Shown: in pieces, positions 5,652 through 6,493 of the stretch
Position numbering within the stretch: the first letter of the stretch is position 1
How the letters are laid out: each line of letters opens with the position of its first letter
Assembly: GCA_964403465.1 (NCBI GenBank)
Contig: CAYOFY010000082.1
Coordinates: 1 to 6,493 of the forward strand
DNA from: JAFGKM01 sp964403465
GTDB lineage: Bacteria; Ratteibacteria; UBA8468; B48-G9; JAFGKM01
Direction of reading: 5' to 3'
DNA length: 6,493 nucleotides
Notes under the pieces: generated by a model
The model's input: the letters and a program-made list of their open reading frames with translations, nothing else
What the model was told of the DNA's origin: nothing
The model's database searches: none
Program-made: the position numbers and the translations under genes

Positions 5652-6367
5652 TGCTCAGGGCAATAAACCTCAGAAAAAGTTTCGGTGCAAATACGGCTGT
5701 CAGGGACATCTCCGTCAGCGTTGAAAAGGGAGAGGTTGTCGGTTTGCTCGGACCCAACGGCGCCGGAAAGACCACGACCTTTGAGATGATACTGGGATTC
5801 CTGCATCAGGACGATGGCAGGATTCTGCTTGACGAAGCTGACATGACAGCATTGCCCGTATGGAGAAGGGCCCGGGCCGGGCTGTTGTACCTTCCCCAGG
5901 AGATATCCCTGTTCAACAAACTCACGGTTGAGGAAAACATCTACATCATCCTTGAGGAGTATCACAGGGACAGGGCGGTTATGGAAGAAATATGCCATAA
6001 TCAACTGAGAAAGATGGGCCTCTACGAGATGAGAAAGAATATTGCGGGGACGCTTTCCGGGGGAGAAAAGAGGCGCCTTGAGATAGGAAGATCCCTGACG
6101 CTCAACCCGAAATACTTTCTCCTTGACGAACCTTTTTCCGGGATAGACCCAAAAACGGTTTACGAGTTGCAGGATGTAATCATGCAGTTGAAACAGGAGA
6201 ACATCGGTATACTGCTGACTGACCATAACGTAAGGGATGCACTGAGGATTACGGACAGGGCGTACCTCATAAACAAGGGAGAGATACTCATAGAAGGGAC
6301 CCCTGAAGAGATTCTCGCACATCCGGATTCAAGGAAGGTGTATTTTGGCGAAAAATTTTCCATATAA
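5651..6367 (+). CDS. lptB: LPS export ABC transporter ATP-binding protein LptB
   Basis: LptB is the cytoplasmic ATPase of LptB2FGC, which extracts lipopolysaccharide from the inner membrane and pushes it across the Lpt bridge. The 238-residue product has Walker A GPNGAGKTT (34-42), the Q-loop in YLPQE (Q83), signature LSGGEKRR (135-142), Walker B FLLDEP (156-161) with Glu160, D-loop SGIDP (163-167) and the H-loop His192 in TDHNVRD. LptB-specific features separate it from LivF-type and other ATPases: RARAGLLYLPQE, the FNKLTVEENI segment, TDHNVRDAL, and the VYFGEKF C-terminus matching VYLGEDF of E. coli. At the E. coli Phe90-Arg91 pair that contacts LptF/G, this protein has Phe88-Asn89, followed by Lys90. 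No lptA, lptC or rpoN is adjacent in the window, although these are common lptB neighbours. The start lies 3 bases after ruvB, with no close Shine-Dalgarno sequence. Confidence 0.94.
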   Translation: MLRAINLRKSFGANTAVRDISVSVEKGEVVGLLGPNGAGKTTTFEMILGFLHQDDGRILLDEADMTALPVWRRARAGLLYLPQEISLFNKLTVEENIYIILEEYHRDRAVMEEICHNQLRKMGLYEMRKNIAGTLSGGEKRRLEIGRSLTLNPKYFLLDEPFSGIDPKTVYELQDVIMQLKQENIGILLTDHNVRDALRITDRAYLINKGEILIEGTPEEILAHPDSRKVYFGEKFSI

Positions 6368-6374
6368 TACCGAG

Positions 6375-6387
6375 TTGATTTCATCAA
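6375..6387 (+). other. Short dyad just after lptB
   Basis: TTGAT (6375-6379) and ATCAA (6383-6387) form a 5-bp stem over a 3-base loop, starting 8 bases after the lptB stop. It is AT-rich and has no following T-run, so it is a poor terminator candidate. It is listed because it is the only dyad close to the end of the gene. Confidence 0.25.
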
Positions 6388-6392
6388 TAGAG

Positions 6393-6416
6393 CGTCGTTG
6401 GCATCGTCGTTGGCTT
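6393..6416 (+). repeat. Tandem 12-base repeat downstream of lptB
   Basis: Two adjacent copies of CGTCGTTGGC(A/T)T lie at 6393-6404 and 6405-6416, differing at one base. A partial third copy of the core, CGTCGCCTCC, follows at 6444-6453. No open reading frame of convincing length covers it. With the hairpin at 6422-6441 and the palindromes at 6456-6483, it forms a repeat-rich block that runs to the end of the window. Confidence 0.6.
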
Positions 6417-6421
6417 CCTCA

Positions 6422-6441
6422 GCGTATTCTTACACATACGC
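6422..6441 (+). repeat. Perfect 6-bp inverted repeat (GCGTAT...ATACGC)
   Basis: GCGTAT (6422-6427) pairs perfectly with ATACGC (6436-6441) around the 8-base loop TCTTACAC. It has no T-run on the + strand, nor an obvious one on the - strand. It sits between the direct CGTCG repeats and probably forms the structured core of a longer intergenic element rather than a terminator. Confidence 0.5.
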
Positions 6442-6455
6442 CTCGTCGCCTCCTC

Positions 6456-6483
6456 TCCCGAATAAGATGCATCGGGATCCCGA
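6456..6483 (+). repeat. Triple TCCCGA/TCGGGA element with a 12-base palindrome
   Basis: TCCCGA (6456-6461) is complementary to TCGGGA (6472-6477), which is directly followed by a second TCCCGA (6478-6483). The last two form a perfect 12-base palindrome, TCGGGATCCCGA. The middle copy could therefore pair with either neighbour, giving two mutually exclusive hairpins. The element ends 10 bases before the window edge, so its full extent is unknown. Confidence 0.5.
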
Positions 6484-6493
6484 CAAAGGCCGT

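Noticed and set aside
5261..6322. Long open frame on the - strand opposite ruvB and lptB
   Set aside because: It lies antisense to two securely identified genes, crosses their boundary, and has no family motif. Codon bias of the + strand explains the lack of stops.
6384..6437. 17-codon open frame on the - strand with a purine-rich stretch upstream
   Set aside because: It is very short, made of the tandem repeat (Pro-Thr-Thr-Met-Pro-Thr-Thr), and its upstream purine tract is spaced too far from the ATG. It is most simply explained as repeat sequence.

Overview
The window reads as a compact, one-directional housekeeping segment from a Gram-negative bacterium. Seven genes lie on the + strand with almost no spacing: an EF-G paralogue (fusA2 type), a bifunctional-nuclease-family (BFN/DUF151) protein, yebC, ruvC, ruvA, ruvB and lptB. 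The presence of lptB, the ATPase of lipopolysaccharide export, implies an outer membrane with LPS. Isoleucine ATA and arginine AGG/AGA codons are used heavily in every gene, and base composition looks even and moderately GC-rich by eye. The gene order and codon habit would suit Nitrospirota, Desulfobacterota or a related deep Gram-negative lineage, but that placement is an inference that needs a protein search. Nothing in composition or gene content points to a recently acquired island.

Layout. Positions 1-97 are a leader with a perfect TATAAT hexamer (10-15), an imperfect hairpin just downstream (17-53) and a good ribosome-binding site for the first gene. Genes 1 and 2 (98-2119 and 2124-2651) are 4 bases apart. 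A 76-base gap precedes yebC (2728-3471), which has the strongest ribosome-binding site of the window. An 86-base gap before ruvC holds two facing arrays of 7-base units that can fold into a long hairpin. The true ruvC start is at 3558, the longer upstream reading being repeat sequence. ruvC and ruvA overlap by 35 bases; ruvA to ruvB is 4 bases; ruvB to lptB is 3 bases across a T6A6 run. Positions 6368-6493 carry no gene but are full of short direct and inverted repeats, and probably belong to an intergenic repeat cut by the window edge.

Function. RuvA, RuvB and RuvC together form the Holliday-junction branch migration and resolution machine. YebC is a frequent neighbour of ruvC and is a translation or transcription regulator family. 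The EF-G paralogue and the BFN protein add a translation-GTPase-like and a nuclease-like member. LptB acts in envelope biogenesis and appears to share the transcript without a functional link.

I see no clear evidence for a previously undescribed system. The most notable points are the heptamer inverted repeat replacing a normal ribosome-binding site in front of ruvC, the Asp-to-Asn change in the G3 motif of the EF-G paralogue, the repeat-rich 3' flank, and the T6A6 ruvB-lptB junction in which both genes share a reading frame.
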